A DNA stretch of 38,719 bases from CAZZKJ01 sp964654695 (GTDB lineage Bacteria; Krumholzibacteriota; Krumholzibacteriia; WVZY01), in assembly GCA_964654695.1 (NCBI GenBank), contig CAZZKJ010000022.1:1-38719 (forward strand). Direction: 5' to 3'. Shown in pieces: positions 1-7,731 of the stretch. The notes under the pieces are model-generated. The model was not told the origin of the DNA. It worked only from the letters and a program-made list of their open reading frames with translations, and did not search any database. The translations under genes and the position numbers were made by a program. Each line of letters opens with the position of its first letter. Position 1 is the stretch's first letter.

Positions 1-924
1 CCCTCCGGCGATCATTCGCATGGTCATTGATCTCGGGTTTTTTGCGCCGAACCTGTCATTGAGCATTACGGCCCACAGCTTTCTACCGGCCCTGAATTTG
101 GCTACCTGCTCCCAGATGTTACCGTGAATATTGAAATTGAATGCAATCCTACCGGCGAACTCGTCTACGGCCAGGCCGCGTTCCAGGATGTGTTCGATAT
201 AAACCGCGGCGATAGACAGAGCGTATGCCATTTCCTGCGCGGGTGTGGCGCCTGATTCCCGTATATGATAACCGCAGACACTAAAAGGATTAAACCTGGG
301 GACATTCTTGGAACAGAATTCGACTGTGTCTCCCATCAACCGCAAGGACGGCTGCACCGGAAATATCCACGTGCCCCTGCCTATATATTCCTTTAGAATA
401 TCATTCTGGGTAGTTCCCCTTATCCTCTCCCATGGGATTTTATGCTTTTCGGCAACGGCAAGATACATGGCCAGCATTATGGAAGCAACCGGATTAATTG
501 TCAGTGCCGTGCTGATCTTGTCTATGGGTATACCTGCGAAAGCTTCTTCCAAATCCTCAAGAGTATCGATGGCCATCCCCACGCGCCCGACTTCTCCCTC
601 GGCCCGCGGATCGTCCGAATCCAGGCCCAGCTGTGTCGGCAGATCGAAAGCAACGTTCAGAGCTGTCTGTCCCTGCTCCAAAAGCCACTTGAAACGTTCA
701 TTCGTCTGGCGCGCCGTTCCGAAACCTGAATACTGCCGCATTGTCCACGGCCTTTTACGGTACATGAGGGGATGAATTCCTCGCGTAAAGGGATACTCGC
801 CGGGACGTCCGATTTCGCTTTCGAAATCTAAATCCTTCACGTCCTCCGGGCCGTAGACCGGTTTTACTTTTATGCCGGATTCAAGCACTACTTCTTTTAA
901 TTCTTCGCCGTCGCGTTCATTCAT
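1..924 (-). CDS. mcmA: methylmalonyl-CoA mutase, catalytic (large) subunit, C-terminus cut by window edge
   Basis: This is the N-terminal 308 codons of a B12-dependent acyl-CoA mutase large subunit; the reading frame is still open at base 1. The family interconverts methylmalonyl-CoA and succinyl-CoA, linking propionate, odd-chain fatty acid and branched amino acid breakdown to the TCA cycle. The N-terminal TIM barrel carries RPWTMRQYSGFGTA (about residues 58-71) and QPSLRLMGD (about 191-199). The Tyr (about Y65) and Arg (about R195) match the Tyr89/Arg207 pair of true methylmalonyl-CoA mutase, not the Phe/Gln pair of isobutyryl-CoA mutase. GYHIRESGAT holds the conserved active-site His. The ATG at 924 begins 4 bases after the stop of the B12-binding subunit, so the two are one operon. 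This is a split mutase with the cobalamin domain on a separate chain. Family assignment is firm; substrate is inferred from two residues. Confidence 0.93.
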   Translation of the reverse strand, partial: MNERDGEELKEVVLESGIKVKPVYGPEDVKDLDFESEIGRPGEYPFTRGIHPLMYRKRPWTMRQYSGFGTARQTNERFKWLLEQGQTALNVAFDLPTQLGLDSDDPRAEGEVGRVGMAIDTLEDLEEAFAGIPIDKISTALTINPVASIMLAMYLAVAEKHKIPWERIRGTTQNDILKEYIGRGTWIFPVQPSLRLMGDTVEFCSKNVPRFNPFSVCGYHIRESGATPAQEMAYALSIAAVYIEHILERGLAVDEFAGRIAFNFNIHGNIWEQVAKFRAGRKLWAVMLNDRFGAKNPRSMTMRMIAGG

Positions 925-928
925 TTTA

Positions 929-1330
929 TTATCTTGCCTTTTGCCGTATAAAATCGATGATCTCATCGAACCCGGACCCGGTTGGGAATACGCCGCCGAC
1001 ACCGCAATTTTTAAGCGCATCCAAGTCCGTACGCGGAATGTTTCCTCCCACGAGCACTAATTTGTCTTCCAATTCTTCCGCCCGCAGCGTATCCATGAGC
1101 TTCTTTGAAAGCGGTATGTGGGCTCCGGAATAGATCGACATACCGATCACGTCCACGTCTTCCTGCAGGCTTATTTCTATGATCTCATCAATAGTTTTAT
1201 GCAGGCCCGTGTACATTACTTCCATTCCCGCCTCCCGAAGCGCATGCACGAGTACCTTTGCCCCCCGGTCATGTCCGTCGAGCCCCGGCTTGGCAATTAG
1301 GACTTTTATTATTTTTCTTTCAGGCTGCAT
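929..1330 (-). CDS. mcmB: methylmalonyl-CoA mutase, cobalamin-binding (small) subunit
   Basis: This 133-residue protein is a free-standing B12-binding Rossmann domain. It has the DxHxxG motif in GLDGHDRGAK (about residues 16-25), where the His is the lower axial cobalt ligand. It also has the MSIYSGAH segment (normally SxL) and VGGNIP, the GG motif that contacts the nucleotide tail. Length matches separate mutase small subunits. It lies immediately upstream of the catalytic subunit in the same direction, with 4 bases between, and would assemble with it into the holo-mutase. The ATG at 1330 is chosen because the protein then starts just before the first beta strand. No strong Shine-Dalgarno sequence is visible in front of it. 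An isobutyryl- or hydroxyisobutyryl-CoA mutase subunit is the alternative, disfavoured by the catalytic subunit residues. Confidence 0.94.
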   Translation of the reverse strand: MQPERKIIKVLIAKPGLDGHDRGAKVLVHALREAGMEVMYTGLHKTIDEIIEISLQEDVDVIGMSIYSGAHIPLSKKLMDTLRAEELEDKLVLVGGNIPRTDLDALKNCGVGGVFPTGSGFDEIIDFIRQKAR

Positions 1331-1414
1331 TCGATTTCACCAAGAATATGCTGGAAAGCAATTAACCCGGCTGCCGACTTGCCGCTTTGTCAAATTCAAT
1401 ACTACCAGGTCAAT

Positions 1415-3964
1415 TCAGCGAGGCCGCCGTTGAATCTCGATAACGGGTTCGCGCTCTTGTTTATTGATAGCGCCGGTTATTTTGGAGGAGGGACCGTACA
1501 GAATGTTCGTTGAGTAACCCGGTTCTTCAATAGTCAGTTTTAATGTTTCGGCTTCATCCGGCCGCCAGCCTCCTGGGTTTTTTATGGCAATTTTGTATGA
1601 ATCCAGCTTATCACCGCCGAGCGGAAGTATCAAGCTCGCAAGATAATAGTATCCCCGTTTAGCGATGAACACGTGTTCTATAACGGGCGCTTTCATGAAT
1701 ACATTGCCCACCCCCCCATACCATCCCTGCAACCGGGGTTTGTTCTTCCCGGTGACGACCCTGGAAAAGGTGCCTTCAGGAAGGACAAGCGGCATAATGA
1801 TACATCTTAGCCGGTCTTGTGAGGTTAAGAGGAATTTTGTTTGCTGGCGGCGAACGGCAACTTCCGGAGGCATGTGAAATAAGTGATCGAGAAGGTAAGG
1901 GGATTTCACCGCCGCCCTGTCGAAAATGATGAAATAATATGGTTTAATGAAAAGTATGGCCCGGGCATGCTCGAAATTACTGCGGTATCCGAAGCGTCCC
2001 TCCAGGTAATCGAACGAGCTATTTGATATCCAGTAATCCACGATCGGCCTGGCCGATCGGTTGGGATCGAGCCTGGGGAGATTTTTGCGTATGAGCTTGG
2101 CTGCTATCGAAGCTCCGTAGAGGTTTTTATCCTCCGCTTTGCCGCCTTTGTTAGATATATTCTGCCGAACGGCGCTATCATGCCCGCCGGCATGAACAGC
2201 TTTCTTGGGCTCTGCGCCCAGCAGGTATTCTTCGATATCAGCGGGAATGGGTTTTCCGTTTACAAGGGCAACATGCATTTTCTTTGCGGTGTCATAATAA
2301 TCTCCATGCGGTCCTTTTTTGATGGTTTTCTCTACCTGCTGCAGCGCGGATGGACCCCCGTTTTCCATTTTTACATAGCATACCGCCAGCAGAAGTCTTA
2401 TAAGGTCTTCCCAATCTCCGGTATAGTCTTTCAGCAGCCTTTCATATGCATCGATCTTCTCCGAATTATCTCTCTTCGCTTTTATCCTCCGCACTGTGAG
2501 ACCTGCGGTTTTTTCTTTTCGGCTGAGTCTCGATCCCGCTCCTCGTTTTGCCGAGGCGGCCGCCATCGAATAAGGGACTATTATATTATGGGCAGCAGCA
2601 GATATGATGAAAGAACGCTGCATGCCCGGATTATAGGAATATGAACCAAGATCGGTAATCCAGCGCTGCCCGCGAGCTGAAAGTTCGAAAGTCAAAAAAT
2701 CATCATGCTGGTGCGATATTCCATACTCGCCGAAGTCCGCTATCAGGTAGCTTTCTTTATCGTAGGAGCGCCTCTCCCCCCAACCGCTGCGCATGACATA
2801 TATCTGCGCGCGGGGAAACGCTTTTGAGTTGTTCGGCGGTCTCCTGCCTGATTTACCACCGGTTACCATGTATTCTATATAGGGATCATCCATCGGAAGC
2901 TCATCAAGAGCATTTTCGGCCGTCAAAGCTCTGGTGTCTCCCAGCAGGGAATAGTAGCCATCGGGATGAAAGATGTAAGGAATGTATTCTTTCATAGCTT
3001 TATACTTCGCTTTTGTAAAATCGGATATATCCACGTCCCCATCCCCTTCGCAGTCCTGCATGAATGTCGCAATCAACTTTTGCATAACAACCTGGTAGCC
3101 CGGAGAATATTCTCTCTCAACGCCGTCCGGAGTATAGTTATCTTTTATCTGCCGCTCGAATCTCGAAACAGCCGTCTTTTTCCAGCTGCCGGAATCCTTG
3201 AACTCGGGAAAAGCCGCGGCTATTCTGTACAGGGCAACGTTTTCGAACATTCCATGATTGTTATCAGGAGTATAATTTTTGTCATGGGCAAGATATGCAG
3301 CATGCCGCCAAATAAGCCCTATGAGCAGAAGTGTGAATTCCTCGTCGTCTCTACCTGATTCATGCCAGTTCCGCCAGAAGTCGATTAAATGAACGGCCCT
3401 GTAAGCCGTCGAATGATCTGCCCATGAGAATTTGCTCGGATAAACATCAGCGGCACAGTTGTCTTTTATGAAATCTATAATGAGCTCTTTGCCTTTGAGC
3501 AGATAACGGGGATCATTGGAGACCCGGTATGCGGTGTTGATACTTTTGAAAAAATCGAACGCGAGCAGCAGAAACTGCCAGTTTTGTATTCCCGATGGGT
3601 TCTCATTCCAGGCCAAATCCGCTGGAAGCTTGAATACGTCTTTGTTTCCCAGTTTGAATTCGCCCCGCAAAAGCGCTTCAGTTCTTGCGACCGCATCTTT
3701 ATAACCCGGCCAGGGGTTGATATCGGTTTCGGTATAGTTCTTCATAAAATAGTCCGCTATGGCAGCACGGCATCTCCTTATATCTTTATTTTGATAGTAT
3801 TTATAAGCCTCTTTCATTCCGGCGGAATCGAGTTTCAGTGACTCTTCGACCGGGAAAGAAAGCTTGGATGCTTGAGAGGAATCTGCAGCGCCTCCTGTAA
3901 CAAGCACAAGAGCAAACAAAACCGGCAGGCATGTTTTCGAAATAATTCGTGCGGATTCGAGCAT
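1415..3964 (-). CDS. secreted heparinase II/III-like polysaccharide lyase
   Basis: This 849-residue protein starts with a signal peptide (basic start, then CLPVLFALVLVTGG, cleavage near residues 25-32). An alpha/alpha toroid of the heparinase/alginate-lyase type spans about residues 50-345, with NNHGMFE near 235-241 and the EREYSPGYQ segment near 283-291 supplying the usual Asn/His/Tyr active-site positions. The heparinase II/III C-terminal beta domain starts near 385, with FGEYGISHQHDDFLTFEL (about 411-428) and ITDLGSYSY. Such enzymes cleave uronic-acid polysaccharides by beta-elimination, usually in the periplasm or outside the cell. About 145 residues (roughly 500-645), rich in Lys and low in similarity to the family, interrupt the beta domain before it resumes at SSFDYLEGRFGY. 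The ATG lies two bases past the stop of the damaged ABC gene upstream. In exopolysaccharide clusters this family often sits with transporters; the substrate cannot be read from sequence. Confidence 0.85.
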   Translation of the reverse strand: MLESARIISKTCLPVLFALVLVTGGAADSSQASKLSFPVEESLKLDSAGMKEAYKYYQNKDIRRCRAAIADYFMKNYTETDINPWPGYKDAVARTEALLRGEFKLGNKDVFKLPADLAWNENPSGIQNWQFLLLAFDFFKSINTAYRVSNDPRYLLKGKELIIDFIKDNCAADVYPSKFSWADHSTAYRAVHLIDFWRNWHESGRDDEEFTLLLIGLIWRHAAYLAHDKNYTPDNNHGMFENVALYRIAAAFPEFKDSGSWKKTAVSRFERQIKDNYTPDGVEREYSPGYQVVMQKLIATFMQDCEGDGDVDISDFTKAKYKAMKEYIPYIFHPDGYYSLLGDTRALTAENALDELPMDDPYIEYMVTGGKSGRRPPNNSKAFPRAQIYVMRSGWGERRSYDKESYLIADFGEYGISHQHDDFLTFELSARGQRWITDLGSYSYNPGMQRSFIISAAAHNIIVPYSMAAASAKRGAGSRLSRKEKTAGLTVRRIKAKRDNSEKIDAYERLLKDYTGDWEDLIRLLLAVCYVKMENGGPSALQQVEKTIKKGPHGDYYDTAKKMHVALVNGKPIPADIEEYLLGAEPKKAVHAGGHDSAVRQNISNKGGKAEDKNLYGASIAAKLIRKNLPRLDPNRSARPIVDYWISNSSFDYLEGRFGYRSNFEHARAILFIKPYYFIIFDRAAVKSPYLLDHLFHMPPEVAVRRQQTKFLLTSQDRLRCIIMPLVLPEGTFSRVVTGKNKPRLQGWYGGVGNVFMKAPVIEHVFIAKRGYYYLASLILPLGGDKLDSYKIAIKNPGGWRPDEAETLKLTIEEPGYSTNILYGPSSKITGAINKQEREPVIEIQRRPR

Positions 3965-3966
3965 TA

Positions 3967-5027
3967 TTACCCCTGGACATAATCGAACGATACCCTATCG
4001 AACCTGATTCTGCCTTTTAAAGGCGGGATTTCCTCGCCGCCCTCTTCTTCTGCAACTTCAATATTTTCGTCTATTATATCGAACACGCGGTTTACACCCA
4101 CGAGATTGCTTTGAAAACTCAGGACCCATTGCGTGAGAGATGAAATAGAACTGAACATGCGGCTTGCTATAATGAAAAATACCATCATCCCGCCCAGCGT
4201 CAGTGTTCCTGTCATAACGCTCTTGCCTCCCAACCACAATAGAAGAACGATCCATATCGTATTCAGAAAAGCTACTATGGAACCGGTTGAAAGGTTCGTT
4301 ATATTGCTGCTTCGCGCAATAGCGTTTCTTTTTGAAATCCTGTCGAAAAACTGTTTTAGTTCATATCTTTGCATATCCATTACTCTTATTGTGCGTATAG
4401 AAGAAAGATATTCGGAAGTTTCCGCAAAGATTATTTCATCGGCTTCTGCTAATTTTCTGCTGTATACAGCAAGGGCATCCTGAAATGAAATAACCAGCAC
4501 AACATGCATCATCATTATAACGAAAGAAACCAATGTTAGAGTTGTGTTGAGCCACAGCATTAAAACGATGACAACCAATAAAGTAATAGCATTGGAAAAT
4601 AGATTGATTATACGCTGTCCGATTGTCGCTTCCAAAGCATTGGTATCCGTATGCACGCGATACATCAATTCTCCCAGGCGCCGGGTATCGAAGAACCGCA
4701 GCGGGAGTTTTTGAAGATGCTCAAAAACATTTACCACAACGTTGATTTTAATATCCTGGAACAAGTTCACTCTAAACGTACTAAGCACAAAGTCGAGAAT
4801 AAGGCCTAATACGCTGGCCCCCACTATCCAGATCAGCACGGCGTTCATATATCCGGGATCAGTAGTAGAAAATGCCTTATCAACAATTTTGACTTCATAG
4901 CTGTGTTCTCGCATATAACTGGAAAGAAGCAATAGTCCGATGGGGGCATAGAACGCTGGCCGGCGAGATTCAGTTGATCCCATTTGCGATTGGGAGCTTG
5001 AATAAGGAGAATGGGACCACGCGCCAT
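3967..5027 (-). pseudogene. scrambled remnant: B12-radical SAM N-terminus joined to an ABC-exporter membrane domain
   Basis: Three pieces of two genes are spliced here. From the ATG at 5027, ILLIQAPNRKWDQLNLAG looks like the first strand of a B12-binding radical SAM protein. The next part of that fold (FYAPIGLLLLSSYMREH, then YEVKIVDK) is in another frame, opened by an ATG at 4983, so a frameshift separates them. Directly after VDKAFSTTDP the frame becomes an ABC exporter transmembrane domain missing its first helix (about five segments, with LPLRFFDTRRLGELMYRV). It ends at RFDRVSFDYVQG, exactly where the ATPase domain should begin, so Walker A, signature and Walker B motifs are all absent. 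The product can be neither a working exporter nor a radical SAM enzyme. Deletion of a former PqqD/radical SAM/ABC cluster, or a misassembly, would explain it. Two bases separate its stop from the heparinase-like ATG. Confidence 0.75.
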
Positions 5028-5085
5028 AGGGTCTCCGATCTAATAATGATGGAAAGATTCTTAGATCTATTCGTTTTATTTACTA

Positions 5086-5364
5086 TCATTCAAGCTTCCA
5101 TAACGAGCTGTCTCTGAAGGATATCATTTTTAATTCAAGCAGGAATTTCAGGAGATCCACAACAGATTCATAAATTGTTTCCTTATCCGCTCCATTTCCC
5201 TGGATTTTGTTTTGCAAAAAGTCGGCAATGCCTTGAACCGTTTTTTTGCCGTCAATGGTATCCCAAACCATCGTTGCCGAATCGTTCAACCTGTGCTTTC
5301 GGCCCCTGTTGTCATAAGCTTCTATCAGGTTATCTTCCCCGCGTTTCCAAACATCCCATGTCAA
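5086..5364 (-). CDS. PqqD-like peptide-binding protein, possibly 5'-damaged
   Basis: This is a PqqD-family domain of about 92 residues, with the HRLNDSATMVWDTIDGKKTV segment (LN..a..vW...DG..tv) and a closing winged-helix part with LLKFLLELKMI. PqqD-like domains bind the leader of a ribosomal peptide and present it to a radical SAM enzyme or other modifying partner. The frame as read starts at TTG 5364 and has no Shine-Dalgarno site. In the same frame upstream lie NIKPNDVPR, then an in-frame TAG at 5392-5394, then an ATG at 5406. NIKPNDVPR looks like the normal N-terminal strand of the family, so the gene may carry an amber mutation or start at ATT. It stands just upstream of the radical SAM and ABC remnants, which fits a former RiPP-type cluster. 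No precursor peptide is recognisable nearby. Confidence 0.65.
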   Translation of the reverse strand: MTWDVWKRGEDNLIEAYDNRGRKHRLNDSATMVWDTIDGKKTVQGIADFLQNKIQGNGADKETIYESVVDLLKFLLELKMISFRDSSLWKLE

Positions 5365-5465
5365 ACGCGGAACATCATTCGGTTTAATATTCTAGTTCTC
5401 TTTCATATAACTTAAAATAGCCAATCAAATACTTCTCTCAAAATACGCCGCCCGCCCCCGCCGAC

Positions 5466-6116
5466 CTAGCCTGGAATTGCCGGTCCCGGGAATGAATCTG
5501 CGGCGATAGCAGCCCAGGGACCGGTCGGGCCGCCAACCTGCTCTATAATTGTGCTTTCTGTCACGCTCGCCGAATCGCCGGAAGGTGTGTAAACCTCGGA
5601 TCTGGTTACAACTCCATTTGAGCCTTCAATCCATCTTCTTATTCCCGATACAATGGCTTCCGGAGGGCTTCCGGATTTAGGAGTGAAATATACGATCCCC
5701 TGGGTTCCATCGAGTCCTTCAAGAAGACAATCATAATTGGCAGGATCGCTGACGACCGCTATATCGAACGCAACATCATCGCGGCGGACTTCTCCGGTCT
5801 CAAATACCTCGCTGACACAGCTGCCGAGAACATAAATGGTTCTGTTAAAAGCAGGGAGTTCGGCCGTCTCATGGATACGAACCATATCCCGGCCCTTTTT
5901 GGTGTACGTGCCGGCCACCGCGCTGGCATAAGGTTCGGTTCCAAGAACGCAGTACTGGTAGACCCTTGTCATGTCGGCGGTAAAGTCGGTATAGCCGGCT
6001 TCATTCTCGAGCATTGCGTTGACATAGGGTTGAGCGCCGGGATCACAAGTTTGGCCGTAAGCTGCGGAACCCAGCACCAGGGCAATGAGAGATAGAAAAA
6101 TTACAAGACATTTCAT
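5466..6116 (-). CDS. secreted protein of unknown function
   Basis: A 216-residue protein beginning MKCLVIFLSLIALVLGSAAYGQ, a clear signal peptide with cleavage near Ala-Tyr-Gly. The ATG at 6116 is chosen over in-frame codons further upstream because GGGAGG lies 6-7 bases before it and the signal peptide then starts at once. The mature part has a few cysteines (TCDPGAQ, VYQYCVLG, LGSCVSEV, YDCLLEG) that could form disulfides. It ends in a Gly/Pro-rich GGPTGPWAAI and PGPAIPG tail. I recognise no family. It stands alone, divergent from the acyl-CoA dehydrogenase gene. A periplasmic or extracellular location is inferred; no role can be assigned. Confidence 0.75.
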   Translation of the reverse strand: MKCLVIFLSLIALVLGSAAYGQTCDPGAQPYVNAMLENEAGYTDFTADMTRVYQYCVLGTEPYASAVAGTYTKKGRDMVRIHETAELPAFNRTIYVLGSCVSEVFETGEVRRDDVAFDIAVVSDPANYDCLLEGLDGTQGIVYFTPKSGSPPEAIVSGIRRWIEGSNGVVTRSEVYTPSGDSASVTESTIIEQVGGPTGPWAAIAADSFPGPAIPG

Positions 6117-6542
6117 AAGGACCTCCCACCTCAAGAAATTCTCTTCATATTGTTGACTTTTGGAAAGCTTGAGAGCGCCGACCGGCTCTGGGAGCGCACA
6201 GATGTTGAGCTTGAAATTGCGGGTAAGAATATCATGTTTCGGATAAAAAACAAGTAAAATATAGATAATCGAGCAATCCGGATTATCCGCACACATTGCC
6301 GTTACCATTCTGAATCTTCAGCGGAATGATAAGTTCGCTGTCAATTCAATTCGATACTAAACCTCCAAAGTTTGGGAATGAACCTCTTGCGGTCCCGGCA
6401 GGCGAGCCCGGAAACAGGCAATTTAGAATAAATGAAAATAAGGAGTTAGCGAACAACGTCCTACTATAATAGACATTTATTATAAAACAATATTAATATA
6501 TGATAACAGCATCCGAATTCAGCCTCTCTCCCGGAGGGAAAC
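6117..6542. other. intergenic region between divergent genes
   Basis: This stretch separates the minus-strand secreted protein from the plus-strand acyl-CoA dehydrogenase. The right half is AT-rich and holds a perfect TATAAT. A TTGACA-like box (TGTCAA on the plus strand, near 6340) faces the minus-strand gene but lacks a good -10 partner. No RNA gene or repeat is evident. Confidence 0.5.
6465..6470 (+). promoter_or_regulatory. -10 element, probable promoter of the acyl-CoA dehydrogenase
   Basis: A perfect TATAAT lies 72 bases before the ATG, in an AT-rich stretch, with purines at the expected start point near 6477. The -35 position (about 6442-6447, GGAGTT) is poor, so an activator may be needed. 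Support is by consensus only. Confidence 0.35.
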
Positions 6543-7694
6543 ATGGATTTCACGTTTACAAAAGATCAGGACTTTTTTCGCGCTTCGGTTCGAAAGATCG
6601 TTGATCGGTTGATAAGACCCCGGATTGAGGAGATCGACCTATCCGATGAATTTCCGCGCGACTTGTGGAAAAAAATTGCAGGGCTTGGATATCTGGGATT
6701 AAGGCACCCTGAAAAATACGGCGGTATGGATGCCGACACGATCACATCGATGATATTCTACGAAGAGCTGGCGAGGGGATCATGCGGTTTCGCGATGTCG
6801 GTGACCATGCAGATACTGATGGGCACCTATTTCATCGGCAGATTCGGCAGCGAAGAAATAAAAAAGCGCGTACTGGTTCCGGCTATAAAAGGAGAAAAGA
6901 TCGGCACGATCTGCTTCACCGAGGATCAATCGGGATCAGATCTCGCCGGAACGCGCACGACGGCGGTTCACAAGGACGGAGGATGGATCATAAACGGACG
7001 CAAGATGTGGATCACCAACGCGCCGATATGCGATTTTTGCACGGTTCTCGCATCGACCGATCCCTCCCAAGGCCTGGAAGGCTTGAGTTTCTTTCTCGTT
7101 GAGAAAGGCGCCGGGGGTTTCAGGCCGGGGCAGACCATAGACAAGCTTGGAGCGCACGGCTCGATTACCGGCGAACTGGTCTTTGACAACGTATGGGTGC
7201 CTGATGAAAATCAGTTGGGAGAGGGGCCGGGAAGCGGGCTCGCCCACACGATCGATATTCTGAACGAGGTGCGAGTGATGACGGCTCTCATGGCATGCGC
7301 CATCGCCAATGAGGCAATGGGTGAAGCACGCAAGTTCGCCCGCGACCGCGTTGCTTTCGGAAAGCCCATCGCGAAGTACGAACTGATAAGGGCCAAGTTC
7401 GCCCGGCACTGGGCGTGGTACGAAGGGGCGAGGCTGTTCGCATACAAGACGGCATGGATGATCGATAAAGGGATCGACTGCAGGCATGAATGCATGCTTG
7501 CCAAAATGTTCGCCGCAGAAATGTGCTTGAGCGCGGTCGACGAGGCGGGAAGAATCTGCGGGGGCAATTCGTATGCGATGGAATATCCGCAGCAGCGGTT
7601 TCTAAGAGACTCTCGCTTTTTGCTGTTCGGCGGCGGCTGCCATGAGGTGCTGGAAAACGTGCTGGGAGCTGCGTACTTAAGGGAGGATGGGTAG
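6543..7694 (+). CDS. acyl-CoA dehydrogenase family flavoprotein lacking the usual catalytic Glu
   Basis: This 383-residue protein has all three acyl-CoA dehydrogenase domains: N-terminal helices (FTKDQDFFRASVRKIV), the middle beta domain with ICFTEDQSGSDLAGTRTTA and WITNAP, and the C-terminal FAD-binding helices (RVAFGKPIAKYELIRAKFA and GRICGGNSYAMEYPQQRFLRD). The family oxidises the alpha-beta bond of acyl-CoAs and passes electrons to ETF. In place of the usual I-Y-E-G-T motif it has LFGGGCHEV, so the position of the catalytic Glu (MCAD type) is a Gly near residue 364. The alternative isovaleryl-CoA dehydrogenase position, just before the conserved Arg of LNEVRV, is Val. It may use another base or act on an unusual substrate. 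GGAGG precedes the ATG. It converges on the Mo-hydroxylase/CoA-transferase operon, which suggests a shared pathway. Confidence 0.9.
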   Translation: MDFTFTKDQDFFRASVRKIVDRLIRPRIEEIDLSDEFPRDLWKKIAGLGYLGLRHPEKYGGMDADTITSMIFYEELARGSCGFAMSVTMQILMGTYFIGRFGSEEIKKRVLVPAIKGEKIGTICFTEDQSGSDLAGTRTTAVHKDGGWIINGRKMWITNAPICDFCTVLASTDPSQGLEGLSFFLVEKGAGGFRPGQTIDKLGAHGSITGELVFDNVWVPDENQLGEGPGSGLAHTIDILNEVRVMTALMACAIANEAMGEARKFARDRVAFGKPIAKYELIRAKFARHWAWYEGARLFAYKTAWMIDKGIDCRHECMLAKMFAAEMCLSAVDEAGRICGGNSYAMEYPQQRFLRDSRFLLFGGGCHEVLENVLGAAYLREDG

Positions 7695-7731
7695 AGCGGC
7701 CACACGCAAACTCTACCAACCCCAAAGCATA

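Noticed and set aside
6117..6308. N-terminal extension of the secreted protein frame beyond the ATG at 6116.
   Set aside because: A strong GGGAGG site and a signal peptide begin at 6116; the upstream part has neither.
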